From Candidatus Sedimenticola endophacoides (GTDB lineage: Bacteria; Pseudomonadota; Gammaproteobacteria; Chromatiales; Chromatiaceae): a stretch of 42,570 nucleotides of DNA. Of this stretch, positions 29,378 to 38,647 are shown in pieces (within the stretch, counting starts at the first letter, position 1; every line of letters starts with the position of its first letter). A program made the position numbers and the translations under genes. Below the pieces are notes generated by a model. It searched no databases, had not been told where the DNA came from, and saw nothing but the letters and a program-made list of their open reading frames with translations. Location of the stretch: assembly GCA_003062205.1 (NCBI GenBank), contig PQCP01000109.1, forward strand, positions 1-42,570, in the 5' to 3' direction.

Positions 29378-30052
29378 TTAGTCGCCCCCTTCGAGCAGCC
29401 CGCGCAGTTCAACGAAGGAGTCGATGACGTGGTCCGGGTTGGCCTCGCGGATATCTCTGCCGTGGTTGTAGCCATAGCTGACACAGAAGATGCCGAAGCC
29501 CGCCGCGCGTGCCGCCTTGGTGTCGCTCACCGAATCGCCGAGCATCAGCGCCTCGGCGGGGGCGATGTCGAAGTGCCGCGCCGCGTGCAGCAGGGGCAGG
29601 GGGTCGGGTTTCTTCTTCGGCAGGGTGTCGCCGCTGATGATCAGTTCGAACTCGTCGTGGATGCCCAGCGCCTTGAGCAGGGGGATGGTGAACTGTGCCG
29701 CCTTGTTGGTGACGCAGCCGAGGTGGATGCCGGTGCCCTTCAGGTAGTCGAGCCCCTCGCGCACCCCGGGGTAGAGCCGGGAGTTCTCGCCGTTGTGTCG
29801 GTCGTAGAGCTCCAGAAAGATCGGATAGGCCTGGGCGAACTCCTGGTCCGGCGGCTCCCCGTCGAGTTGCCCGATCAGGGCGCGGCGGGTAAGGCGCTCC
29901 ACGCCGTTGCCTACCCAGTCGCGCACCCGCGCCTCGCCGTGCGCCGGGCGTCCGAGACGTTCCATCATCCGGTCCACGCAGAAGGCCAGGTCGGGCACGC
30001 TGTCGACCAGGGTGCCGTCGAGATCGATTAATATCAGCTTGGGTCTGTTCAT
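29378..30052 (-). CDS. gph: Phosphoglycolate phosphatase (HAD family)
   Basis: A 224-residue HAD phosphatase. Motif I is LIDLDGTLVDS, the cap domain follows, motif II is in CVTNKA, the lysine is in KKKPDPLPLL, and motif IV is LGDSVSDTKAARAAG. It removes phosphate from 2-phosphoglycolate, a by-product of Rubisco or of DNA repair. The rpe-gph-trpE-trpG order is the usual one in gammaproteobacteria, and position supports the assignment among many similar HAD enzymes. Confidence 0.92.
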   Translation of the reverse strand: MNRPKLILIDLDGTLVDSVPDLAFCVDRMMERLGRPAHGEARVRDWVGNGVERLTRRALIGQLDGEPPDQEFAQAYPIFLELYDRHNGENSRLYPGVREGLDYLKGTGIHLGCVTNKAAQFTIPLLKALGIHDEFELIISGDTLPKKKPDPLPLLHAARHFDIAPAEALMLGDSVSDTKAARAAGFGIFCVSYGYNHGRDIREANPDHVIDSFVELRGLLEGGD

Positions 30053-30218
30053 GATGGTCTGCGCACGTACCGGGCGGGGGCTGGATGGAGGAGGCAGGGG
30101 CGTCTCCGGCTGAGGGGCGCGCGGTGCGGGCGTGCTACTCCTTGAAAACTATGGCTATGGTGCGATACGCCCGTTATCCGGGCCGGGTTTCGGTGCGGGG
30201 TGGCGCTGTGGGCCGGTG

Positions 30219-30249
30219 CCCGCCGGGCGCCATGGGTGGCACCGGCGGG
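30219..30249. terminator. GC-rich hairpin downstream of rpe
   Basis: CCCGCCGG (30219-30226) pairs with CCGGCGGG (30242-30249), just past the rpe stop on the minus strand. No T-run follows in that direction, so it may instead be an mRNA-stabilising or processing hairpin between rpe and gph. Confidence 0.3.
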
Positions 30250-30266
30250 TTTGGTGCGCAGTCGGC

Positions 30267-30953
30267 TCAGACCTTGGTCAGCTCTTCGAGCATCTGTCCC
30301 ACGATGGTGTCGTAGCGGTTGGGATCGGAGTCCTTGCCGAAACCGAAGATACCGGAGCCGGCGACAAAGGTGTCGGCACCGGCGCGGGCGATGTCGGCGA
30401 TGTTATCGACCTTCACCCCGCCGTCGATCTCCAGGCGGATATCGCGCCCGCTCTCGTCGATCAGCTTGCGGCAGGCGGCCAGCTTCTCCATGGCGGCGGG
30501 AATGAAGCTCTGCCCGCCAAAGCCCGGGTTGACCGACATGATCAGGATCATGTCGACTTTGTCGAGCACATAATCGAGGTGGGAGAGCGGGGTCGCCGGG
30601 TTGAACACCAGGCCGGATTTGCAGCCGTTGTCGCGAATCAGCTGCAGCGAGCGGTCGACGTGTTCGGATGCCTCGGGGTGGAAGGTGATATAGGTGGCGC
30701 CCGCCTTGGCGAAGTCGGGAATGATACGGTCCACCGGCTTGACCATCATGTGGACGTCGATGTCGGCGCTGACGCCGTGCTTGCGCAGCGCCTCGCAGAC
30801 CAGCGGACCGATGGTCAGGTTGGGGACGTAATGGTTGTCCATGACGTCGAAGTGGACGATTTCGGCGCCGGAGGCGAGAACGTTATCGACCTCTTCGCCG
30901 AGCTTTGCGAAATCGGCGGAAAGGATGGAGGGTGCTAACTTGAAATTTGCCAT
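30267..30953 (-). CDS. rpe: Ribulose-phosphate 3-epimerase
   Basis: A 228-residue TIM-barrel enzyme that interconverts ribulose-5-phosphate and xylulose-5-phosphate in the pentose phosphate and Calvin cycles. Key pieces are [33 protein letters not shown] (catalytic Asp and metal His), [29 protein letters not shown] (second catalytic Asp) and [14 protein letters not shown] 30953 follows GGGAG. It is the first gene of the rpe-gph-trp block on the minus strand. Confidence 0.97.
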   Translation of the reverse strand: MANFKLAPSILSADFAKLGEEVDNVLASGAEIVHFDVMDNHYVPNLTIGPLVCEALRKHGVSADIDVHMMVKPVDRIIPDFAKAGATYITFHPEASEHVDRSLQLIRDNGCKSGLVFNPATPLSHLDYVLDKVDMILIMSVNPGFGGQSFIPAAMEKLAACRKLIDESGRDIRLEIDGGVKVDNIADIARAGADTFVAGSGIFGFGKDSDPNRYDTIVGQMLEELTKV

Positions 30954-31145
30954 TTTTATACTCCCCAGCGTGCTGCGCCGGTGTTGATCAATGCGTGAAG
31001 TGGGCATCACTTTACCCCAAGGGAGAGGGGATTTCACCAATTTATTATCTTGTAACGTATTGATTGGGCGGGTTTATTTATGGGCTCCATAAATAATTCT
31101 TAAGAGTCGGGGGTGGTGGTGATAGAGCGCGGTGGCGGGATTTTC

Positions 31146-31151
31146 TATACT
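31146..31151 (+). promoter_or_regulatory. Possible -10 box of the DUF3530-like gene
   Basis: TATACT lies about 40 bp upstream of ATG 31190, in AT-richer sequence between two divergent genes. The -35 region is poor (no good TTGACA 16-18 bp upstream), so this is only a candidate. Confidence 0.35.
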
Positions 31152-31189
31152 GCCTGCTATCGACAGCCCCGCCGATGGAGGGTAACCGT

Positions 31190-31969
31190 ATGGGACGAAA
31201 AGTTTTTTTACTGCTGCTGGCGCTGGTCATGCCGCTGGCCGATGCATCGGATCTGGCGCGTGAGCAGCGCCTGGCGGCCGAGATCGAGGAGACGATTCTG
31301 GTTGGCGAGGGTCTGCGCCTGCAGGCCGGAGGGGTGGAGTTTTTCGCCATTCACGCCCTGGCCGAGACCGACGCCGTGCGCGGCGGCGTGATCCTCCTGC
31401 ATGGGCGCGGCGCCCACCCCGACTGGCCCGATGTCATCCATCCTCTGCGCTCGCAGCTGCCCGCCGGTGGCTGGGAGACCCTCTCCATCCAGCTGCCGGT
31501 CGCCGCCGTCGATGCACCGGACCACGCCTACCGCGAACTGATCCCCGAGGCCGGTCCGCGCATCCAGGCGGCGGTCGACTTTTTCAGACAGCGCAAGCTC
31601 GACCGCCTGGTGCTGGTGGCCCACAGCCTGGGATCGCGCATGGCGGTTGATTATCTGGCGGGTGGCGGACCGCCGGAAGTGAAGGCCCTGGTCGCCATCG
31701 GTCTGCCGGTCGCCGGACGGGAAGGGGGCTACGCGGCGCTGGAGAAGCTGACCCTGCCGCTGCTCGATCTCTACGGAAGCCGGGATATCGCCCCGGTGCT
31801 GCACGGCGTGAAGGCCCGCGCCGAGGCGGCGCGCAAGGCGGGCAACCGTGACTATCTGCAGTTCGAGGTGCCGGGGGCGGACCACTTCTTCCGGGGGTTG
31901 GAGCAGGAGCTGGTCAGCCGCGTGCAGGGTTGGATACGCAAGGCCGGTGCGGCAATGGCCGCGCGCTAG
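31190..31969 (+). CDS. DUF3530-like alpha/beta-hydrolase, exported
   Basis: A 259-residue protein with a signal peptide (MGRKVFLLLLALVMPLADA) and an alpha/beta-hydrolase fold. The oxyanion-region motif is ILLHGRGAHPDWP, the nucleophile elbow is VAHSLGSRMA (Ser), a candidate acid is in LDLYGSRDI, and the histidine is in PGADHFF. Members of DUF3530 are periplasmic and uncharacterised; an esterase- or dipeptidase-like activity is possible but unproven. GGAGGGTAACC precedes ATG 31190. Confidence 0.82.
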   Translation: MGRKVFLLLLALVMPLADASDLAREQRLAAEIEETILVGEGLRLQAGGVEFFAIHALAETDAVRGGVILLHGRGAHPDWPDVIHPLRSQLPAGGWETLSIQLPVAAVDAPDHAYRELIPEAGPRIQAAVDFFRQRKLDRLVLVAHSLGSRMAVDYLAGGGPPEVKALVAIGLPVAGREGGYAALEKLTLPLLDLYGSRDIAPVLHGVKARAEAARKAGNRDYLQFEVPGADHFFRGLEQELVSRVQGWIRKAGAAMAAR

Positions 31970-32116
31970 CCGCAGCGCCCGCCAGGCGAACCGAATCATC
32001 AGCAAGAGTGGCGGTTAAGCCATCGCCGCCCCCTTTCATCCCCACTGCATCAGGGAGCCGTTCATGCGGACATGGCCACGTCCTGGCCCAGGGGGTGAGC
32101 TCGTGTGAGCATCGGC

Positions 32117-32995
32117 TCACTGCCCCAGCTCCGCCAGCAGACGTTCGATCATGGAGGCGGCCTGCCCCGCGTAGCCGCCGCCGAACAGGTTGACGTGATT
32201 GAGGATGTGGTAGAGGTTGTAGAGGATCTTGCGGGTCGAGTAGCCGGGGGCGAGGGGCCAGACCTCCTGGTAGGCGTGGTAGAAATCGCGCCCCAGGCCG
32301 CCGAACAGTTCGGTCATGGCCAGTTCGGCCTCGCGATCACCATAGTAGGTGGCCGGGTCGTAGATCACCGGCCCGCCCCGGGTATCGTAGGCGAGGTTCC
32401 CCCCCCAGAGGTCGCCGTGGATCAGCGAGGGGCGTGGCTGGTGGTCGATGAGGGCCGGGAACAGCTCCAGCAGCAGGCGGCCCCGTTGCAACGCCCGGCC
32501 GGTAAAGCCGTTGCGCTCGGCCAGATCGAGCTGAAACCCGAGGCGTTGCTCGCGCCAGAAGGTGATCCAGTCGCGCTGCGGGGTGTTTCGCTGAGGTGTC
32601 GAGCCGATGGTGTTGTCGCGGTGCCAGCCGAACCGTTCCTGGGTGCTGTGGTGCAGGCGGGCCAGCCTCCGGCCGGCGGCGCGGGCATCGCCGGAGCCGC
32701 GCAGCTCGATGTGTTCGAGTACCAGGTAGCTCTGGCCGCCGGTGGTGCCGTGGCAGATGGGGTGGGGCACCCGGATGGCGGCGGTCCGGTCGAGTTCGGC
32801 CAGCCCCTCGGCCTCGGCCTCGAACATCGGCAGGTGGCGGGCCCCGTTGAGTTTGATGAAGAAGTCGCGTGCACCGTCACCCAGGCGCAGGGTGGTGTTG
32901 ATGCAGCCGCCGCCCACCTGCCGGGGCGGGCCGGGCCGGAACGGCTCCCCGGTCGTCGTGCCGATGTGCCGGGCGATCGCCCGCCAGTCGCTCAC
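32117..32995 (-). CDS. Fructosamine kinase family protein
   Basis: A 292-residue kinase of the fructosamine-3-kinase family, which repairs glycated proteins by phosphorylating ketoamine sugars. Features are GGGCINTTLRL in the nucleotide lobe, FIKLN, and LVLEHIELRG. The catalytic loop is LIHGDLWGGNLAYD, the metal-site part is PVIYDPATYYGDREAELAMT, and the end is YNLYHILNHVNLFGGGY. The start is GTG 32995, overlapping the TGA of the HNH gene (GTGA), which indicates translational coupling. The element in the HNH gene could therefore reduce its translation. Confidence 0.92.
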   Translation of the reverse strand: MSDWRAIARHIGTTTGEPFRPGPPRQVGGGCINTTLRLGDGARDFFIKLNGARHLPMFEAEAEGLAELDRTAAIRVPHPICHGTTGGQSYLVLEHIELRGSGDARAAGRRLARLHHSTQERFGWHRDNTIGSTPQRNTPQRDWITFWREQRLGFQLDLAERNGFTGRALQRGRLLLELFPALIDHQPRPSLIHGDLWGGNLAYDTRGGPVIYDPATYYGDREAELAMTELFGGLGRDFYHAYQEVWPLAPGYSTRKILYNLYHILNHVNLFGGGYAGQAASMIERLLAELGQ

Positions 32996-33879
32996 AGGCG
33001 CGTGTGCAGCGGGCTGCTGCGTGGAAAGTGGGCGCGCAGAAATGCCATCTGGTCGGCCAGCACATGGCGGCTCTGGAGGTAGACGTACGCTAACCGCCAT
33101 GGAGAGCGAAGCGAAGGCGGTTAGTCCCCGATAGGCGTAGGCGCGGTTGTATGGCCGCAGTTACGACCGATAGGGAGTGACGTAGGGCATACAAATAGCG
33201 CATCCGACACGCCGTAGAGTCATTGTGGTCATCATGACGGAGTTGCGCACGAGCAGCTTTGCTGCAATGTGCGGGACGGAGTCGTGATGAGCGCAGGACG
33301 GTCGGGGCAGTAACGGCTGTCGCGTTGGCGAGTCGATTTTGGGGACTGGGATGTCCCAAAATCTTTCACGAGGTAGCGACACTCTTGCTCGGCGTGGGTG
33401 GGGGTGAAGGGGATCGCCAGCAACTCCATTCCCGAGGCCTCGGGTGTGCGGTCCGCCTTGTGGTTGTTGCAGCGGACGCAGGCGGTGACCACATTGTTCC
33501 AGCGGTCGGGGCCGCCCTGGCTGAGGGGCCGGACATGGTCCCGCGACAGGCGCCGCCCGGGGAATCGGCCTCCGCAATAAAGGCAGGTGTGGTCGTCGCG
33601 TCGGAACAGGGCGGGGTTGTTGAGCGGCGGGGCGTAGCCGCTGTCCATTTTCTCCCGCGCCCGGCTGGTGCCGTGGGTGGCGATGATGGTGTTGACCTCG
33701 ATGACACTGCGCCGTCGGGTGCGGGCGTTGATGCCGCCGCGCAGCCGGTAGAGCACCCCACCGCAGCGGTAGGCGATCTGGTCCAGGAAGTGGAGCCGCA
33801 CGGCGCTGCGGTAGTCGATCCACTCCAGAGGCATGCCGGCGATGTCGGTGCGCAGGATCTGTTGTTTGAGCTCGCCCAT
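32992..33879 (-). pseudogene. HNH endonuclease, split by the element in antisense
   Basis: The gene runs from 33879 down to 33388, then 33087 down to 32992, in the same frame, 195 residues joined. The HNH fold has CLYCGGRFPGRRLSRDHVRP (zinc Cys pair and the His of the motif), then NNVVTACVRCNNHKADRTP with the second Cys pair. It resembles stand-alone HNH proteins common in Proteobacteria whose substrate is unknown. The joint THAE|YVYLQSRHVLADQ restores what I recall of the family end (AEYL.L..RR.LADQM.FL). In the present DNA the frame instead runs 50 codons into the reverse complement of the element and loses the last 31 residues. The HNH core is intact, so activity may survive. Confidence 0.85.
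33088..33387 (+). mobile_element. 300-bp repeated element, copy 5 (antisense in HNH gene)
   Basis: Same sequence and same contig strand as the other four, but the host gene is on the minus strand, so this copy is antisense. Plus-strand flanks are ...AGACGTA and CTCGGCGTG..., with no target duplication. It sits between codons GAG and TAC of the host. Confidence 0.95.
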
Positions 33880-34559
33880 TATGCTGCCGCTCACGGTTGA
33901 AGGCGGGTGCGCTCCCGCACCCGTCATCCTCGGTGCGAGTCGGCCCGCATCGTTCACCGGGCGAACCGCACCATAATGAATCGGGGATGCTACCCGGCCA
34001 GTTATGGCCGAAACTCCGGCTTCAGTCAAATGGCGCCCCGTTCCGTCCGGTTGTTGACGCCGTCCGGCGGCGCATCTTGCACATCCTCTCCCGGGGCCAT
34101 GCAACCAGCATGGCATTGTGGGCGATCGCGCGCCCCTGCCGTGTCGCGGGGCCTTTTATGCACAGTGTTGGTGCGGTGGGGCGGGTGCGGGGCGGGTGCG
34201 GGGCAGGCAGGAGAGATGTATTGCTTGATATTTTTTATCTTATTGAAATAATTGAATATATTGTTTCTGTCTATTTTTTTTACAGTTTAAATAAAAATCA
34301 GTGCTGACGGGGGATAACACTGGATATCGCGTTTGTCTCCACAGAGTTATCCACAGAAAATGTGGATAACTGATTCCCGGATACGACAATCAATGGGTTA
34401 GCGCAGTGGCGGGGTGGCCAGTGGGGCGGCTTGCCCCTACGTCCGTGCGATCGCGTTCACCCGCGGGTGTTTCGATAACCGGGCGGGGCGGTGCCCGGTC
34501 CCAGCGTCGAGGTGATATTGGGCCTTAAGGATTGCCGGTAACTGGTGTACTGTTTGTCC
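33880..34559. other. 680-bp gene-free region with AT-rich island
   Basis: There is no convincing gene here. From about 34207 to 34310 the sequence becomes strongly AT-rich, with runs of T and A, inside otherwise GC-rich DNA. It is followed by two perfect DnaA boxes (34347-34369). Genes run outward on both sides: HNH, fructosamine kinase and the rpe-trp block leftward, priA-argS-ftsN-like rightward. The region could be a replication origin or another DnaA-controlled site, and it must also hold the priA and HNH promoters. Confidence 0.55.
34347..34369. promoter_or_regulatory. Inverted pair of perfect DnaA boxes
   Basis: TTATCCACA (34347-34355) and its reverse complement TGTGGATAA (34361-34369) are separated by five bases. 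Both match the strict 9-mer bound by DnaA. They lie beside the AT-rich island, in front of priA. Confidence 0.75.
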
Positions 34560-36770
34560 ATGTCTCAGCGCCTGATCCTGCAGGTGGCGGTGCCCGCACC
34601 ATTGCACACTCTTTTCGATTATCTGTCCCCTGACGGGGAGCCGGAGGCGCGGTTGCGCCCCGGGGTGCGGGTGATGGTGCCCTTCGGTCGGGGGGAGCGC
34701 TGCGCCGTGGTGATGGGGTTGGCCCGACACTCCGGGCAACCGTCGTCACGGCTCAAGGCGGCGCGTCGGGTTCTCGACGATGCGCCGCTGTTCGCCCCCG
34801 GGGATCTGGCCCTGCTGGAGTGGGCGGCCGCCTACTACCAGCACCCGATCGGTGAGGTGGTGGCCAATGCCCTGCCGGTGCGTCTGCGCAGGGGTGAGCC
34901 GGTGGTCGATAGCGAGCACCGGGGTTGGCGTCTGAGCGAGAGCGGGCGACAGGAGGAGCCGGCGCGGCTGCGCCGCGCCCCGCGCCAGGCACAGGTGCTG
35001 CGGTTTCTCGCAGAGGCCCCCGACGGGCTGACCCGAGAGCAGATCTATGTGCGCTGCGGGGCGTGCCGGGCAGTGTTGCGCAACCTGTTGGAGAAGGGCT
35101 GGATCGAGGCGTGTGAGGTCCCCCCCGAGGCGTCTCTTCCGGTGCCCGGCGGGCAGCCCGCGCCGACGCTCAATGCGCATCAGGTGGCGGCGGTGGAGGG
35201 CGTTGCCCGGGGGTTGGGCGGGTTTGCCGTGTCACTGCTCGAAGGGGTGACCGGCAGTGGCAAGACAGAGGTCTATCTGGCGCTGATCGAGCACGCCCTG
35301 GCGCGGGGCTGCCAGACTCTGGTGCTGGTGCCCGAGATCGGCCTCACCCCGCAGTTGATGCTGCGTTTCCAGCGGCGTATCGCCGCTCCCCTGGCTCTGC
35401 TCCACTCCGGGCTTTCGGATCGCGAACGTGAACGCGCGTGGCACGCCGCGCGCAGTGGCCGGGCGCGGGTCGTGGTGGGTACCCGCTCGGCGCTGTTCAC
35501 GCCGCTGCCACGGCTGGGCCTGATCCTGGTGGATGAGGAGCATGATCTCTCGTTCAAGCAACAGGAGGGGTTTCGCTACTCGGCGCGGGATCTGGCGGTG
35601 ATCCGTGCCCAGCGCAGCGGCTGTCCGGTCCTCCTCGGCTCGGCCACCCCCTCCCTGGAGAGTCTGAACAACGCCCTGCGTGGACGCTATGGCCATCTGC
35701 GGCTGCCCGAACGCGCCGGCGGGGCTCATGCGCCGCGCCTGGACCTGCTCGATATCCGCTCCGCCCGGCTCGATGGCGGTCTCTCCCCGGTGATGCTGCG
35801 CCTGACCGGGGAGCAGTTGCAGGCGGGGAACCAGGTGCTGCTGTTTCTGAATCGACGTGGATATGCGCCGGTGCTCACCTGCTACGACTGTGGCTGGGTC
35901 GCCGAGTGTGGCCGCTGTGACGCACGCATGACCCTGCACCTGCAGAGCCGTCTGCTGTGGTGCCACCACTGTGGGAGCCAGCGGCGCCTGGAGCGGCGCT
36001 GTCCGGAGTGCGGCGGTGGCGAGGTGCACCCGATGGGGCAGGGGACCGAGCGTCTGGCCGAAACCCTGGGACAGCGCTTCCCCGACGTCAGCCTGGTGCG
36101 CATCGACCGGGACGCCACCCGCCGCAAGGGGAGTCTGGAACGGCTGTTGGGCGAGATCCGGGAGGGGCGGCACACGCTCCTGCTCGGCACCCAGATGCTG
36201 GCCAAGGGACACCACTTCCCCGATGTGACCCTGGTCGGCATACTGGATGTGGATCAGGGGCTGTTCGGGGCCGATTTCCGGGCCGCGGAGCGAATGGCGC
36301 AGCTGATCACCCAGGTGGCGGGCCGGGCCGGGCGGGCGGAAAAACCGGGACGGGTGGTGATCCAGACCCGCCACCCCGATCACCCCCTGCTCCATACCCT
36401 GGTGCGTCAGGGATACGACGCCTTTGCCCGCATGGCCCTCACGGAGCGGCGTGAAACCCAGTTTCCGCCGTTCAGCCACCAGGCGTTGCTGCGGGCCGAG
36501 GCGCACGACGAACGTCTGCCACGGCAGTTTCTGGAACTGGCGATGGCTCTGGGACGGGAGTTGGCGGCCCGGGATGTGGAGTTCTGGGGGCCGGTACCGG
36601 CCCCGATGGAGCGGCGCGCAGGACGCTATCGGGCCCACCTCCTGGTGCAGGGCGCGGAGCGGGCCAGGCTGCAGCGGCTGCTCGCCCGCTGGGTGCCGCG
36701 CCTGCCGGACCTGGAGGGCGCGCGGCGGGTACGCTGGTCGATCGACGTCGACCCCCAGGAGATGCTGTAA
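34560..36770 (+). CDS. priA: Primosomal replication restart helicase PriA
   Basis: A 736-residue superfamily 2 helicase that reloads the replisome at stalled forks. Order: an N-terminal 3'-DNA-binding domain (LQVAVPAPLHTLFDYL), winged helix, Walker A GVTGSGKTEVYL (about 230), and DEEH box LVDEEHD. The zinc-binding loop has CYDCGWVAECGRCD and CHHCGSQRRLERRCPECGG. The helicase C-terminus has LLGTQMLAKGHHFPDVTLVGILDVD and QVAGRAGRAEKPG. The start is ATG 34560, with GTG 34545 possible; neither has a strong Shine-Dalgarno sequence. It heads the priA-argS-ftsN-like group found in Pseudomonas-like genomes. Confidence 0.97.
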   Translation: MSQRLILQVAVPAPLHTLFDYLSPDGEPEARLRPGVRVMVPFGRGERCAVVMGLARHSGQPSSRLKAARRVLDDAPLFAPGDLALLEWAAAYYQHPIGEVVANALPVRLRRGEPVVDSEHRGWRLSESGRQEEPARLRRAPRQAQVLRFLAEAPDGLTREQIYVRCGACRAVLRNLLEKGWIEACEVPPEASLPVPGGQPAPTLNAHQVAAVEGVARGLGGFAVSLLEGVTGSGKTEVYLALIEHALARGCQTLVLVPEIGLTPQLMLRFQRRIAAPLALLHSGLSDRERERAWHAARSGRARVVVGTRSALFTPLPRLGLILVDEEHDLSFKQQEGFRYSARDLAVIRAQRSGCPVLLGSATPSLESLNNALRGRYGHLRLPERAGGAHAPRLDLLDIRSARLDGGLSPVMLRLTGEQLQAGNQVLLFLNRRGYAPVLTCYDCGWVAECGRCDARMTLHLQSRLLWCHHCGSQRRLERRCPECGGGEVHPMGQGTERLAETLGQRFPDVSLVRIDRDATRRKGSLERLLGEIREGRHTLLLGTQMLAKGHHFPDVTLVGILDVDQGLFGADFRAAERMAQLITQVAGRAGRAEKPGRVVIQTRHPDHPLLHTLVRQGYDAFARMALTERRETQFPPFSHQALLRAEAHDERLPRQFLELAMALGRELAARDVEFWGPVPAPMERRAGRYRAHLLVQGAERARLQRLLARWVPRLPDLEGARRVRWSIDVDPQEML

Positions 36771-36885
36771 CCCGCACGCGCCTGAATTACACGCCGCCCG
36801 CCCGGGCGAGGAGCACGGGCTACTGCTGGCGATCCTGCTTTTCTGGTATCCTTGCCCGCCTCGATTGAGTTATTCCAGGTAGCCG

Positions 36886-38646
36886 ATGAAGATTCAGATC
36901 CAGCAGTTGATGTCACAGGCACTCGCGGCGGTCGCCGCCGATGGCGTGATCCCCCGGGAGTCGATTCCCCAGCCGATCATCGAGCGGGCGCGTGATACCC
37001 GCCACGGGGATTTTGCCTGCAATGTCGCCATGGTGCTGGCCAGGGCGGCTCGCAGCAATCCGCGCGATCTGGCGCAGAAACTGATCGACGCCCTGCCCGC
37101 CTCCACGCTTCTGGAGAAGGTGGAGATCGCCGGTCCCGGCTTTATCAATTTTCACCTTGCGCCCGGCGCCTACCACGCGGTGCTGCCCGAGATCATCGGT
37201 GCGGGACACGGCTACGGCCGCAGCAAAAGGGGCGCCGGCAAGCGGGTGCAGGTGGAGTTCGTATCGGCCAACCCGACCGGACCGCTGCACGTGGGACACG
37301 GCCGGGGCGCCGCCTATGGCGCGGTGGTCGCCGATCTGCTGGAGGCGGTGGGGTTCGATGTGCACCGGGAGTACTACGTCAACGACGCCGGGCGGCAGAT
37401 GGATATCCTCGCCACCAGCGTCTGGCTGCGCTACCTGGAGTTGTGCGACGAGGCGCTGCTGTTCCCGGCCAACGGCTACAAGGGCGATTATATCTGGGAC
37501 ATCGCCGCCGCCCTGCACCGCGACAACGGTGAGGGCTATCGGCACACCGCCGCCGAGGTGTTCGAGGGGGTTCCCCCCGACGAGCCTGCCGGGGGCGACA
37601 AGGAGTTGCACATCGATGCCCTGATCGTGCGCGCCAAGCACCTGCTCGGTGATAACCGCTACCGGTTCGTATTCGAGTTGGCGCTGAACACGATCCTGGA
37701 CGACATCCGCGACGACCTCTCGCTGTTCGGCGTTCGCTACGAGCAGTGGTATTCGGAGCGCAGTCTCACCGAATCGGGGGCGGTCAACAAGCTGATCGAA
37801 CGCCTGCGCGAGAGCGGCCATGTGTACGAAAAGGGCGGTGCACTCTGGTTCAAGTCCACCGATTTCGGTGACGAGAAGGACCGGGTGGTGGTGCGCGACA
37901 ACGGCCAGACCACCTACTTTGCATCGGACATCGCCTACCATGTGGACAAGCTGGAGCGCGGCTTCGAGCGGGTAATCGATGTCTGGGGGGCCGACCACCA
38001 CGGCTACGTGCCGCGCGTGAAGGCGGCGCTGCGGGCGCTGGGCGACGACCCCGGGCGGCTCGACGTCCTGCTGGTGCAGTTCGCCGTGCTCTATCGCGGC
38101 GGCGAGAAGGTGCCGATGTCCACCCGCTCCGGCCAGTTCGTCACCCTGCGCGAGCTGCGCAAGGAGGTGGGCGCTGACGCCGCGCGCTTTTTCTATGCCA
38201 TGCGCAAGTGCGAACAGCACATGGACTTCGACCTCGATCTGGCGAAATCCCAGTCCAACGACAATCCGGTCTACTACGTGCAATACGCACACGCCCGCGT
38301 CTGCAGCGTACTCGCCCAGGCTGCGGAGAAGGCGCTGCCGGTGGAGCCCAGCCCGGGGATGGAAAACCTTGAACGGCTCACCGAGGAGCACGAGCAGGCC
38401 CTGCTCAAGAGTTTGGCCCGCTATCCCGAGGTGGTCGAGTACGCGGCGCTCAACGAAGAGCCGCACCAGCTTACCCATTACCTGCGCGAGCTGGCCAACG
38501 AATTCCACACCTACTACAACGCCCACCAGTTTCTGGTTGATGACGGCGCCCTGCGCGACGCCCGGATCAAGCTGATCCTGGCGGTGCGCCAGGTGTTGCG
38601 CAATGGCCTCAACCTGGTCGGCGTCTCCGCCCCGGAGCGGATGTAG
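36886..38646 (+). CDS. argS: Arginyl-tRNA synthetase
   Basis: A 586-residue class I synthetase that charges tRNA-Arg. It has the N-terminal tRNA-binding domain, the HIGH-type motif in [41 protein letters not shown], and the KMSKS-equivalent [13 protein letters not shown]. The C-terminal DALR anticodon-binding domain ends [19 protein letters not shown]. It starts at ATG 36886 and lies about 115 bp after priA. The SPOR-domain gene begins 1 bp after its stop. Confidence 0.97.
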   Translation: MKIQIQQLMSQALAAVAADGVIPRESIPQPIIERARDTRHGDFACNVAMVLARAARSNPRDLAQKLIDALPASTLLEKVEIAGPGFINFHLAPGAYHAVLPEIIGAGHGYGRSKRGAGKRVQVEFVSANPTGPLHVGHGRGAAYGAVVADLLEAVGFDVHREYYVNDAGRQMDILATSVWLRYLELCDEALLFPANGYKGDYIWDIAAALHRDNGEGYRHTAAEVFEGVPPDEPAGGDKELHIDALIVRAKHLLGDNRYRFVFELALNTILDDIRDDLSLFGVRYEQWYSERSLTESGAVNKLIERLRESGHVYEKGGALWFKSTDFGDEKDRVVVRDNGQTTYFASDIAYHVDKLERGFERVIDVWGADHHGYVPRVKAALRALGDDPGRLDVLLVQFAVLYRGGEKVPMSTRSGQFVTLRELRKEVGADAARFFYAMRKCEQHMDFDLDLAKSQSNDNPVYYVQYAHARVCSVLAQAAEKALPVEPSPGMENLERLTEEHEQALLKSLARYPEVVEYAALNEEPHQLTHYLRELANEFHTYYNAHQFLVDDGALRDARIKLILAVRQVLRNGLNLVGVSAPERM

Positions 38647-38647
38647 C

